From Leeuwenhoekiella sp. MAR_2009_132 (GTDB taxonomy: Bacteria; Bacteroidota; Bacteroidia; Flavobacteriales; Flavobacteriaceae): a stretch of 64,000 nucleotides of DNA. A program made the translations under genes and the position numbers. Below, piece by piece: positions 6,948 to 15,177 of this stretch. The stretch's first letter is position 1. Every line of letters begins with the position of its first letter. The notes below the pieces were generated by a model. It saw only the letters and a program-made list of their open reading frames with translations, was not told where the DNA came from and searched no databases. The stretch is taken from NCBI RefSeq assembly GCF_000687915.1, contig NZ_JHZY01000002.1, positions 434,001 to 498,000 on the forward strand, read 5' to 3'.

Positions 6948-9161
6948 ATGAAAAAACTATTACTCTCTACTTTTTTCGTACTCAACTTACTGCCGGTATT
7001 CGCTCAGGTAGGAATAGGTACAACAACTCCCGAAGCCTCATTAGATATAAGAGCCGTAAATCATCTGGGCGCCGTAACTGCCTCAGACGGTGTTTTAGTT
7101 CCTCGTGTTAATAATCTTGCTACTAACGGTTCAACAGATGGGCAATTAATTTACTTAACAGCATCTGTATCACCTTACACTAAGGGTTTTCACTACTGGG
7201 ATTCAGGGCTTAGCAGTTGGCTCCCTTTAAACAGTACGATAGAGCCCTGGTTTAAAGCTAAAACAACACAACCTGCAACATTAAATACAGACAATATTTA
7301 TACGATGGGTCAGGTAGGTATAGGTACAAATAATCCGTTAGGTGCTTTACATATTACTACAGAAAATTCTAGAGATGTATTATTCTTAAGATTTATAGAT
7401 GCATTAGATGATGATTTAGATATAGATTTATTCAGATCTAGGGGAACATTAGCTGCTCCAGGATTATTGCAAAATGATACCCGCATAGGTGGTTTAAGAG
7501 GGCAGGCGCTTACAAACGCATCAACCTATGCTTTTAGACCCAGTGCAGAAATCTACTTTCAGGCTGAAGGAGCCAGCAGTTCTGGATCAAGTTCTGGAAA
7601 AATAAAATTTGCTACTACACCCGTTGGTACAACTTCTACTGTTGATAGAATGGTTATTCGGGCTAATGGTTTTGTAGGTATAGGTACAATGAATCCTATA
7701 GAGCACGTTGAATTGAAACGGGCAGGAGATAACGATTTGCAGTTTACAAGCGCAAGTACAAATCCTCCCAATGTGATATTTTACAATACAGGCGGAACCT
7801 TAGAAACTCCTAATATATTGAGTACTAATCAGGAAATAGGTTCTTTGGTTTTTAAAACTCACGATGGTACTGCTATTCGGGAGGTTGGTGGTATACGAAT
7901 GTTAATGGATGGTACGCCTGCAGCCGGAAATCTGCCTACTAAAATCATTTTTAATACAACAGCAGCTGGTGCTGTAAATCAAACTTTGGCGATTCCTGCA
8001 ATGACAATTAATAATATAGGTCGCGTAGGTATTGGTGTAGCTGATCCTTTAGCAAAATTAGATGTTTTAGGTTCGATAAAAATTGCAGATGGTACTCAGG
8101 GAGCAGGCAGGGTACTTACTTCTGATGCAACTGGCCTGGCAACCTGGCAAGTTCCTGGTGCAAATACTGCAAACTGGTCGTTGCAAGGAAATGCAGTTGC
8201 AGCAACAGACTTTTTAGGTACGACAAATGCCCAACCACTTAATTTTAGAGTAAATAATATACCGGTAGGTAGTTTTAAAGTAGATAACTCTTTGCAATTA
8301 GGAGGTGAGACTTCAAGCACAGCAGCTAATGCTACTGCAGTAGGTTTTCAGGCAAAAGCTACGGCAGCAGACGCTACAGCATTAGGTCATAATACATCAG
8401 CTTCAGGCAGTAAATCAATAACAGCGGGATCTGGATCAAGTGCGCAGGCAGCGGAGGCTTCAGCCTACGGGAAAGGTGCTGCAGCAATGGGCCCAAGTAG
8501 TACTGCAATAGGAAGAGATTCTCGAGCTCAGGGTTCAAACGCGACATCTTTGGGCAAACAGGCACAGGCAACTGCAAATTCAGCACTGGCACTAGGACCT
8601 AATACTGTAGCTTCTGCAGAAAACGCAACTGCTATAGGAAATGGAGCTACAGCAGGTCAGGCAAATACTATTATTTTAGGAAATTCTTCAAGTACGATAC
8701 CCTTTAATGTAGGTATAGGTACAAATACACCCACAGCCAAATTACAAGTTAATGGTACTTTACGTTACGTAGATACGACTCCGGGTGATGATAACGGCAA
8801 AGTTCTCACTTCAGATGCAAATGGTAATGCCAGTTGGCAAGCTATACCACAAGTTGTAGCTGCAGGTTTAGTTAATCCAGACGGAACTGCTCTAAAAATT
8901 ACTGGTGCTACTGTTTCCAGAATTAATTTGGGTGATTATCAGGTCACTTTCGCTTCACCACGCTCTTCTGTAAATTATGTGATTAATTTAACTACAATAG
9001 ATTGTATGGATTCTGCAGATTGTCCTTACGATGATCCTGGTATTGCATACTACGATCGTCAACCTACAGGATTTAAAATTAATATTGGAGATAGTGATAA
9101 TGGAACTACTCAAAAAGCAGATATTGATATCGAATTTTCGTTTTCAGTAATAGATTTTTAA
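6948..9161 (+). CDS. Secreted fibre protein with head repeats (paralogue 2)
   Basis: A 737-residue exported protein. The signal peptide MKKLLLSTFFVLNLLPVFAQ precedes VGIGTTTP and is shared with paralogue 3. Residues 20-240 match paralogue 1 (FHYWDS, NPLGALHITT, SRDVLFLRFID). A second VGIG segment (about 245-370) is absent from paralogue 1. The joining block and then about 130 residues of AxALGxxAxA head repeats follow (450-580). The C-terminal tip (about 650-737) differs from the other two; it contains SYPYDD-like acidic and Cys residues (DCMDSADCPYDD) and ends in a beta-rich FSFSVIDF. No anchor domain is visible. Likely a surface or released fibre; function unproven. Confidence 0.8.
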   Translation: MKKLLLSTFFVLNLLPVFAQVGIGTTTPEASLDIRAVNHLGAVTASDGVLVPRVNNLATNGSTDGQLIYLTASVSPYTKGFHYWDSGLSSWLPLNSTIEPWFKAKTTQPATLNTDNIYTMGQVGIGTNNPLGALHITTENSRDVLFLRFIDALDDDLDIDLFRSRGTLAAPGLLQNDTRIGGLRGQALTNASTYAFRPSAEIYFQAEGASSSGSSSGKIKFATTPVGTTSTVDRMVIRANGFVGIGTMNPIEHVELKRAGDNDLQFTSASTNPPNVIFYNTGGTLETPNILSTNQEIGSLVFKTHDGTAIREVGGIRMLMDGTPAAGNLPTKIIFNTTAAGAVNQTLAIPAMTINNIGRVGIGVADPLAKLDVLGSIKIADGTQGAGRVLTSDATGLATWQVPGANTANWSLQGNAVAATDFLGTTNAQPLNFRVNNIPVGSFKVDNSLQLGGETSSTAANATAVGFQAKATAADATALGHNTSASGSKSITAGSGSSAQAAEASAYGKGAAAMGPSSTAIGRDSRAQGSNATSLGKQAQATANSALALGPNTVASAENATAIGNGATAGQANTIILGNSSSTIPFNVGIGTNTPTAKLQVNGTLRYVDTTPGDDNGKVLTSDANGNASWQAIPQVVAAGLVNPDGTALKITGATVSRINLGDYQVTFASPRSSVNYVINLTTIDCMDSADCPYDDPGIAYYDRQPTGFKINIGDSDNGTTQKADIDIEFSFSVIDF
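8139..8273 (+). repeat. 135-bp block shared with paralogue 1 (5129-5263)
   Basis: The copy of the stalk/head joining module in paralogue 2. It is collinear with the paralogue 1 copy and differs mainly at scattered single bases. Confidence 0.7.
8320..8690 (+). repeat. YadA-head-like coding repeats, paralogue 2
   Basis: A shorter array than in paralogue 1, encoding units such as NATAVGFQAKATAAD, DATALGHNTSASGSK and NATAIGNGATAGQAN, ending in a TIILGN cap and a VGIGTNTP motif. Confidence 0.75.
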
Positions 9162-9212
9162 AGAGCTAAAATTTTTTATTTTTAGTTTATTAATAAAACT
9201 TTTCTTTAAAAT

Positions 9213-9245
9213 TAAAAGTCTCGGATTTTCTGAGGCTTTTTTTTG
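9213..9245 (+). terminator. Intrinsic terminator after paralogue 2
   Basis: Arms AAAAGTCTC and GAGGCTTTT (one G-U pair) with a 9-base loop and an 8-T tail. Confidence 0.8.
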
Positions 9246-9347
9246 CGGCATAATTAAATTATTAGTTATAGCACATCAAAACTATGTTCATTTTTTGACA
9301 CAGTTGATCTAAGAAAGAATATTCTTTTTCTAAGAATTTGAAATTAT

Positions 9348-9401
9348 GTTTATTTGTACAAGTTTAATCTGACTATTTTCTCTTCAGAATCAAGGTCTTA
9401 T
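9348..9401 (+). promoter_or_regulatory. Upstream element of paralogue 3, copy of 6859-6909
   Basis: GTTTATTTGTACAAGTTTA (9348-9366) and ATCAAGGTCTTAT (9389-9401) repeat the element before paralogue 2, ending about 40 bp before the start codon. Confidence 0.5.
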
Positions 9402-9440
9402 TAACCAAGTAAGATTACGAATCAACATAATTATTTAGGC

Positions 9441-11123
9441 TTGAAAAAATTATTACTCTCTACTTTTTTCGTACTCAACTTACTACCTGTATTCGCTCAG
9501 GTAGGTATAGGTACCACTACACCAGATCAATCTTCAATTTTAGATCTTAGTGCATCAAATAAAGGCTTTTTGGCACCCCGAATTAACTTAACATCGACTA
9601 CTAATGCCAGTATAGATGGTATTAATGCCAATGCAAACGGATTAATGATTTACAACACTAATGCATCGTTAACAGGTGGTAATGGTGTGGGTTATTATTT
9701 TTGGGATGGAAGCACCTGGACCGCAATGAAAGCGGCTTCAACTGCAGGAACAAATTGGTCTCTTACAGGAAATACCGTTACCGCTACAGATTTTTTAGGA
9801 AGTACAAATTCTCAACCCTTAATATTCAAAGTTAATTCAACAGAGTCCGGAAAAATAGATCCTTCCGGAAGTTTGAGTTTAGGACTTAGTTCTAGTGCGA
9901 CCGTAGCTAATGCTACCGCAATTGGTTCTAATGCCAAGGCTTTAACCAGCAATGCAACAGCAATAGGTTTTTCCGCGACCGCCCAGTCATTAAATGCTAT
10001 TGCAATAGGTAATGGAGCAAAAGCTAAAGATTTTGACAATACAATAGCTATAGGCACAAATGCTTCCGCATCAGGAGGAATTAATGGAATTGCAATTGGT
10101 AATGGTGCAATTACTAATGTTGTAAGTGGCATCGCAATTGGGACAGGAGCATATGCAAAAGATTATGACAATACAATCGCAATAGGTAGATCGTCTCGGG
10201 CAAGTAAAGATTTTACTATTGCAATTGGAGATGGTGCTCAAACAAATGCTACAGGGTCTATTGTTATAGGAAGCAATGCAGCCAAAGTGGGAAATTATGG
10301 TGTGAGTATAGGAACTGCCGCTGGCTCTTCTTCTAGTGGAGACAGGGCAATTTCAATTGGTGCAGGTACCTCAACGGGTTTACGTGCTGTTGCAATAGGT
10401 AATTCTGCATTAGCTACAGGAACAGAATCTGTATCTCTTGGTAATAATGCAAAGGGATCTGCTGATAATGCGACAGCAATTGGTGCCAATGCAATTGCCA
10501 ATCAAGCAAATACAGTTATTTTAGGTAGTAATGCTAATGTAGGTATAGGTACTAGCGCCCCTAAAGATAAATTACATGTTAATGATGGAAAGTTAAGAAT
10601 CACAGATGGTACTCAGGGAGCAGGAAAGGTTTTAACTTCTGATGCTAATGGTAGTGCAACCTGGCAGGCACCTGCAAACCAGTATACTGAAGCATACGGT
10701 GAAATGTTTGGGAATAATGATGGAGGTGTAAATGTAACTGGTGATTACACACGAAGTCTTAATGCGAGCTCTGTTCTTAAAAATGTTCTGCATAGTACTA
10801 CTGAATATTATTTACAAACAACCATAGCGGGTAATTATGAGATTTCATATGCCATCAGTATGTTAGCAAATGACGCAACCGCACGAACTTTTGATTTTTA
10901 TGTTGAAAAAGCGCCTAACAATAATACATATACTAAAATAAATCAAAGCTCTAATCAAACCATGCATTTAGCAAATGGTCAGCGAGTAACTACTTCAAAA
11001 ACGTTCTTAGTATATTTAGATGCTAATGATAGAGTTCGTCTTAGATATACTGTAGGAGCTGGTAGCACTTCATTTCCTGCTAACACCTGTAATTTATCTA
11101 TAAGAAGAATAGGTGATAATTGA
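9441..11123 (+). CDS. Secreted fibre protein with head repeats (paralogue 3, TTG start)
   Basis: A 560-residue exported protein that starts at TTG. The 28 codons after it are almost identical to the ATG-started N-terminus of paralogue 2 (LLLSTFFVLNLLPVFAQVGIGTTTP), which fixes the start. The long N-terminal region of paralogues 1 and 2 is missing; a short SSILDLSASNKGFLAPRI segment replaces it. Head repeats run about 150-370 (AIAIGNGAKAKD, GIAIGTGAYAKD, SVSLGNNAKGSAD), capped by TVILGSNANVGIGT. The C-terminal tip (about 410-560) looks like a compact beta-sandwich, with YEISYAISML, TFDFYVEKA and RVRLRYTVG strands reminiscent of C1q/TNF-like fibre tips. That resemblance is my inference. No anchor is seen. 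Confidence 0.8.
   Translation: MKKLLLSTFFVLNLLPVFAQVGIGTTTPDQSSILDLSASNKGFLAPRINLTSTTNASIDGINANANGLMIYNTNASLTGGNGVGYYFWDGSTWTAMKAASTAGTNWSLTGNTVTATDFLGSTNSQPLIFKVNSTESGKIDPSGSLSLGLSSSATVANATAIGSNAKALTSNATAIGFSATAQSLNAIAIGNGAKAKDFDNTIAIGTNASASGGINGIAIGNGAITNVVSGIAIGTGAYAKDYDNTIAIGRSSRASKDFTIAIGDGAQTNATGSIVIGSNAAKVGNYGVSIGTAAGSSSSGDRAISIGAGTSTGLRAVAIGNSALATGTESVSLGNNAKGSADNATAIGANAIANQANTVILGSNANVGIGTSAPKDKLHVNDGKLRITDGTQGAGKVLTSDANGSATWQAPANQYTEAYGEMFGNNDGGVNVTGDYTRSLNASSVLKNVLHSTTEYYLQTTIAGNYEISYAISMLANDATARTFDFYVEKAPNNNTYTKINQSSNQTMHLANGQRVTTSKTFLVYLDANDRVRLRYTVGAGSTSFPANTCNLSIRRIGDN
9890..10550 (+). repeat. YadA-head-like coding repeats, paralogue 3
   Basis: Units include NATAIGSNAKALTSN, NAIAIGNGAKAKDFD, NTIAIGTNASASGGI and NATAIGANAIANQAN. 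DNTIAIG-type units appear twice (near 10035 and 10170), suggesting a local duplication within the array. Confidence 0.75.
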
Positions 11124-11135
11124 TTAATTCTTTAA

Positions 11136-11166
11136 TTGTCTAACGTATTTCTACATCGTACCTTTA
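11136..11166 (+). promoter_or_regulatory. Promoter for the first lpdA
   Basis: TTG (11136-11138), 20 bases, TACCTTTA (11159-11166), 26 bp before the ATG. A good fit to the Bacteroidota consensus. Confidence 0.55.
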
Positions 11167-11192
11167 AGCCCTCTTAAAAAGAAAGCAAAATT

Positions 11193-12599
11193 ATGAGTAC
11201 ATACGACGTTGCGGTCATTGGTTCCGGTCCCGGAGGTTATGTGGCTGCTATTCGCTGCGCCCAACTGGGTCTTAAAACAGCTATTATAGAGAAATATTCA
11301 ACTTTAGGCGGTACTTGCCTTAATGTAGGTTGTATTCCATCTAAAGCCTTATTAGATTCTTCACATCATTACGAGGATGCCATTAAGCATTTTGAAGAGC
11401 ACGGTATTGAAATACCAGGAGAGGTAAAAATTAATCTGGAGAAAATGATGTCCCGTAAAGCATCTGTTGTTGAGCAAACAACTAAAGGGATTGAATTTTT
11501 AATGAGTAAAAATAATATCGATACCTACGAGGGTGTAGGTAGCTTTAAAGATAAGACACATGTTCACATTGCAGTTGCAGATGGGGATGATGTGGTTATT
11601 GAAGCAAAAAATATAATCATTGCAACAGGTAGTAAACCTTCTAGCCTGCCGTTTATCAATATTGATAAAGAACGCATAATCACTTCTACCGAAGCTTTAA
11701 AACTCACCGAAATACCAAAACACATGATCGTGATAGGTGGTGGAGTTATTGGTTTAGAACTTGGTCAGGTTTACAACCGTTTAGGTTCTGAAGTAAGCGT
11801 TGTGGAATATATGGATCGTATCATCCCAACGATGGATTCTGCTCAAAGTAAAGAATTAACAAAAGTGATGAAGAAGCAGGGGATTAAATTCTTTGTTTCT
11901 CATAAAGTAAATGGTGTAACCCGTAATGGCGATGAGGTTGTGGTTACAGCAATAGATAAAAAAGATAACGAAGTTGAGTTTAAAGGAGACTACGTTTTAG
12001 TTTCTGTAGGGCGTAAAGCGTATACAGATGGTCTTAATCTAGATGCTGCTGGTCTAAAAACAGATGAGCGCGGTCGTGTTTCTGTAAATGATCATTTACA
12101 AACCGAAGTTGCGAATATTTACGCAATAGGTGATGTAATCAAAGGAGCTATGCTTGCGCACAAGGCGGAAGAAGAAGGTGTTTTTGTTGCGGAAACTATT
12201 GCAGGTCAAAAACCACACATTGATTACAATTTAATCCCTGGTGTTGTATACACCTGGCCAGAAGTTGCATCTGTAGGTAAAACCGAAGAACAACTTAAAG
12301 ATGCGGGTATTGAATACAAATCAGGACAGTTTCCTATGCGTGCTTTAGGGCGCTCTAGAGCATCAGGAGATACAGATGGTTTTGTAAAAATATTGGCAGA
12401 TAAAACTACAGATGAGGTTCTAGGGGTTCATATGGTAGGTGCTCGTGTTGCAGATTTAATTGCAGAGGGTGTTACCGCGATGGAATTTAGAGCGAGTGCA
12501 GAAGATATTGCACGTATGTCGCACGCACACCCTACCTACGCAGAAGCGGTTAAGGAAGCGGCTCTCGCAGCTACTGAAGATCGTGCACTTCACGTATAA
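11193..12599 (+). CDS. lpdA: Dihydrolipoyl dehydrogenase (E3), first copy
   Basis: A FAD-dependent E3 subunit of 2-oxoacid dehydrogenase or glycine cleavage complexes that reoxidises dihydrolipoamide with NAD+. The 468-residue length is typical. It has an FAD-binding GSGPGG near the N-terminus, the redox disulfide GGTCLNVGCIPSKA (Cys42, Cys47), an NAD-binding GGGVIGLELG around 185, AIGDV for FAD, and the C-terminal catalytic HAHPTYAEA. It stands alone between a promoter and a terminator, with no E1 or E2 gene adjacent. A second copy lies at 56053-57429. Which complex each serves cannot be told here. Confidence 0.95.
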   Translation: MSTYDVAVIGSGPGGYVAAIRCAQLGLKTAIIEKYSTLGGTCLNVGCIPSKALLDSSHHYEDAIKHFEEHGIEIPGEVKINLEKMMSRKASVVEQTTKGIEFLMSKNNIDTYEGVGSFKDKTHVHIAVADGDDVVIEAKNIIIATGSKPSSLPFINIDKERIITSTEALKLTEIPKHMIVIGGGVIGLELGQVYNRLGSEVSVVEYMDRIIPTMDSAQSKELTKVMKKQGIKFFVSHKVNGVTRNGDEVVVTAIDKKDNEVEFKGDYVLVSVGRKAYTDGLNLDAAGLKTDERGRVSVNDHLQTEVANIYAIGDVIKGAMLAHKAEEEGVFVAETIAGQKPHIDYNLIPGVVYTWPEVASVGKTEEQLKDAGIEYKSGQFPMRALGRSRASGDTDGFVKILADKTTDEVLGVHMVGARVADLIAEGVTAMEFRASAEDIARMSHAHPTYAEAVKEAALAATEDRALHV

Positions 12600-12618
12600 T
12601 TTTTCAGTATAAAATAGT

Positions 12619-12653
12619 AAAAGCCTTCTCTATTAACGAGAAGGCTTTTTTTA
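12619..12653 (+). terminator. Intrinsic terminator after the first lpdA
   Basis: AAAAGCCTTCTC and GAGAAGGCTTTT arms form a perfect stem with a short loop and a T-run. Confidence 0.9.
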
Positions 12654-12743
12654 TGCTTACGATTTAATTTTAGCATACTCTTCACACCATAAATACTGCT
12701 TTAGCTCAGCTTATAATTAATTTAGCTCTATAAATTAAATATT

Positions 12744-13718
12744 ATGAAAGCAATAGTTATAACAGAAGCAGGCGGCCCCGAAGTTCTTAAGCTTCAGGAA
12801 TTACCAGATATAAAAATCAAAAGCGGTCAAATACGTATTGCAATAAAGGCTGCAGGTGTTAATCGCAGCGATATACTCACACGTGAAAACCCAGATGCGT
12901 ATGGTTCTGACGCAGCAGCGGCAAGCATACCCGGTCTTGAAGTTGCTGGCGAAATCCTTGCGATAGGAAAAGACGTTACAACATTTAAAAAAGGTGATCG
13001 TGTATGTGCCCTTGTTGCCGGTGGTGGCTATGCTACAGAAATTTGCGTAGATGCGGGACTGTGTTTACCTATTCCTGAAGGATTGAATTTTGTAGAAGCA
13101 GCCTCGTTACCAGAAGTACTTTTTACAGTATGGTTTAATATTTTTCAGCAAGCTGAATTACAAAAAGGAGAAGGTTTACTTATTCACGGCGGTACCAGCG
13201 GTATAGGAATAATGGGCTTGCAAATGGCAAAAGCATTAGGAATGAACACCTTTACTACTGTAGGTTCTCAAACCAAGCTAGATTATATAAAAAAACACGA
13301 TTTAGCTAAAGTTATTAATTATAAGGAAACCGATTTTGAAACTGCTTTTGCAGATGATAGAATTGATGTGATATTAGATATGGTAGGTGGTAATTACACC
13401 CAGAAAAATTTAAACATCTTAGCAAAAAAAGGAAGACTTCAATACATTAATGGGATGAAAAGTTTAACTCCTCAAATTAATCTATGGACACTGATGTCTA
13501 AACAGTTGAGACTTTCGGGTAGCTTACTCAAGCCACAAAGTATTGCAGTTAAATCTCAAATAGCTACTGAGCTCAAGGAGGTCATTTGGCCTTTATTTTT
13601 ACAAAATAAAATAAAAGCTGTTGTTTATAAAACCTTTAAACTTGAGGAGGCCGGCAAAGCACACGAGTTAATGGAAAGTAGCGAGCACATTGGTAAAATA
13701 GTTTTAGAAGTTGCTTAA
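12744..13718 (+). CDS. NAD(P)H quinone oxidoreductase, PIG3-like medium-chain family
   Basis: A zinc-independent medium-chain dehydrogenase/reductase of the quinone oxidoreductase/PIG3 type; 324 residues, cytosolic. The N-terminal GroES-like domain has AGVNRSDILTR and GLEVAGEILAIG. The Rossmann part has LIHGGTSGIGIMGLQMA (NADPH-binding) and VILDMVGGNY. The lack of zinc-ligand cysteines in the usual places fits the quinone oxidoreductase branch. It is followed after 20 bp by the ABC ATPase gene, so the two may be co-transcribed. The substrate is not inferable. Confidence 0.88.
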   Translation: MKAIVITEAGGPEVLKLQELPDIKIKSGQIRIAIKAAGVNRSDILTRENPDAYGSDAAAASIPGLEVAGEILAIGKDVTTFKKGDRVCALVAGGGYATEICVDAGLCLPIPEGLNFVEAASLPEVLFTVWFNIFQQAELQKGEGLLIHGGTSGIGIMGLQMAKALGMNTFTTVGSQTKLDYIKKHDLAKVINYKETDFETAFADDRIDVILDMVGGNYTQKNLNILAKKGRLQYINGMKSLTPQINLWTLMSKQLRLSGSLLKPQSIAVKSQIATELKEVIWPLFLQNKIKAVVYKTFKLEEAGKAHELMESSEHIGKIVLEVA

Positions 13719-13738
13719 ACTATCCGCGATTAATTATT

Positions 13739-14977
13739 ATGACAAAGTTTAAAACGAAAACCCGTACCCATTATGCTCTTGATGTATCTCAAACTAACGT
13801 ATCTAAAAAAGATGTAATAAAATTAGCATCATTAGACTGGTTAATCAAAGAGGCGGGGGAAACCGGTTTAATTTTTTCAGAAAGTACCCTTAATTACTAT
13901 TTAGATGAGGAATATAGGCATTCAAAAAAGATACTCACAGCGTATAATGATAGTCTATTGACAAAATCTACAGGAGAGCGTAAAAAGTTGCTTTTAAATT
14001 ATCAGTTAAAGCAAAACCCAGATTTTTTAATTCTTGACAATCCGTTTGATGCTCTCGATGTCGATACAGTAATTTGGTTTAAGGAAAAGCTTAAGCAGCT
14101 TTCAGAATCGACTACTTTAATTCAGCTTTATAAGCGCAGTAAAGATGTATTACCATTTATAATTACAAGCATTGTGCTTAAAGAAGGCAACTTTATAAAG
14201 ACTACATTCCAAAAAGAGGATTCTTATAATGTAGAATTACTTCCTGCAGGTGACTTCCCGATGTCGCTGAATGATTTTAGTAATATTCCACAGTCTCTAA
14301 TTCGTTTTGAAAAGGTTTACGTAGATTTTAATGAGAAGCCGGTTTTAAAAGATATTACATGGGAAATTAAGAAAGGAGAGTCCTGGCATTTAAAAGGTCC
14401 TAACGGTGCTGGCAAGACCACTTTATTATCTATGATTACCGGAGATAGTACAAAGGGTTATGGCAAAGACCTATATATATTTGACAGGAAAAAGGGAACC
14501 GGAGAGAGTGTTTGGGAAATCAAGCAAAAAATAGGTTTTTTTACAACTCATATGACCGAGCGTTTTGAGGGTATGCACACCGTAATAGAGATGATACTTT
14601 CTGGTTTCTATGATAGTGTGGGTCTTTATAAAAAACCAACAACGCTTGAAATTAAGATTGCGCAAGACTGGTTATCTTTTATGAATATTGAATTTTTAAA
14701 GGAAAAACGTTTCAGAGACCTTGATGAGGCGCATAAGCGAATGGTTTTAATTGCACGGGCAATGATTAAGCATCCGCCTTTATTAATATTAGATGAACCT
14801 ACGAGCGCATTGAATGCCATTGGAGCTGCGCGAGTGGTTCAACTTCTAAACAAAATAATTACTTCTGGTAAAACAGCGGTGATATTTGTTTCTCATAGAA
14901 CAGAAGCGCAGCTAAATTTATCACATACGTTTGAATTAATCAAAACAGCCTCAGGTTCTCGGGGATTTATTAGTTAA
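13739..14977 (+). CDS. Tandem ABC ATPase (ModF/PhrA-like) with asymmetric halves
   Basis: A 412-residue soluble protein with two fused ABC nucleotide-binding halves and no membrane segment, resembling ModF/PhrA-type ATPases. The N-terminal half (1-170) has no Walker A but keeps a signature-like STGERKK and a Walker B (FLILDNPFDALD). The C-terminal half (190-412) has Walker A GPNGAGKTT, Walker B LLILDEPTSALN and an H-loop FVSHR, but its signature is DLDEAHKR in place of LSGGQ. In a head-to-tail dimer this leaves one complete composite ATP site and one fully degenerate site. No permease gene is adjacent. The role is unknown and a transporter function is not supported. Confidence 0.85.
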   Translation: MTKFKTKTRTHYALDVSQTNVSKKDVIKLASLDWLIKEAGETGLIFSESTLNYYLDEEYRHSKKILTAYNDSLLTKSTGERKKLLLNYQLKQNPDFLILDNPFDALDVDTVIWFKEKLKQLSESTTLIQLYKRSKDVLPFIITSIVLKEGNFIKTTFQKEDSYNVELLPAGDFPMSLNDFSNIPQSLIRFEKVYVDFNEKPVLKDITWEIKKGESWHLKGPNGAGKTTLLSMITGDSTKGYGKDLYIFDRKKGTGESVWEIKQKIGFFTTHMTERFEGMHTVIEMILSGFYDSVGLYKKPTTLEIKIAQDWLSFMNIEFLKEKRFRDLDEAHKRMVLIARAMIKHPPLLILDEPTSALNAIGAARVVQLLNKIITSGKTAVIFVSHRTEAQLNLSHTFELIKTASGSRGFIS

Positions 14978-15026
14978 ATATATTCATAAGTCATAAAATA
15001 TCTATTTAAATAATTTATAGGAATTA

Positions 15027-15048
15027 ACTTTTTATTAGATTAAAAAGT
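15027..15048 (+). terminator. Weak hairpin after the ABC ATPase gene
   Basis: A perfect 8-bp inverted repeat (ACTTTTTA/TAAAAAGT, 6-base loop) lies 50 bp after the stop. No clear T-tail follows, so a terminator role is uncertain. Confidence 0.35.
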
Positions 15049-15101
15049 CATTAATTTGCAGATATTGTCGTTAAAGAGCTTATATTTAAGTTTAAATGTC
15101 A

Positions 15102-15109
15102 TACATTTG
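15102..15109 (+). promoter_or_regulatory. -7 box for the hybrid histidine kinase
   Basis: A perfect TACATTTG, 68 bp before the ATG. No good -33 TTG at the right spacing. Confidence 0.4.
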
Positions 15110-15177
15110 ATTTACCCGTGAGTTTCTAACCCTTTGTTTTAAACTCAAAACCAACTTAATATCTAATATTTTAGACA

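Noticed and set aside
7559..10501. Open frames on the minus strand inside paralogues 2 and 3 (7559-7771, 8096-8320, 9812-10132, 10295-10501)
   Set aside because: They mirror the Ala/Gly/Asn-rich repeats of the plus-strand genes and have low-complexity translations and no promoter of their own.
5320..10550. Repeat arrays resembling CRISPR by regular spacing
   Set aside because: Units are codon-based, differ from each other in DNA, lack unique spacers, and lie inside long coding frames; no cas genes are present.
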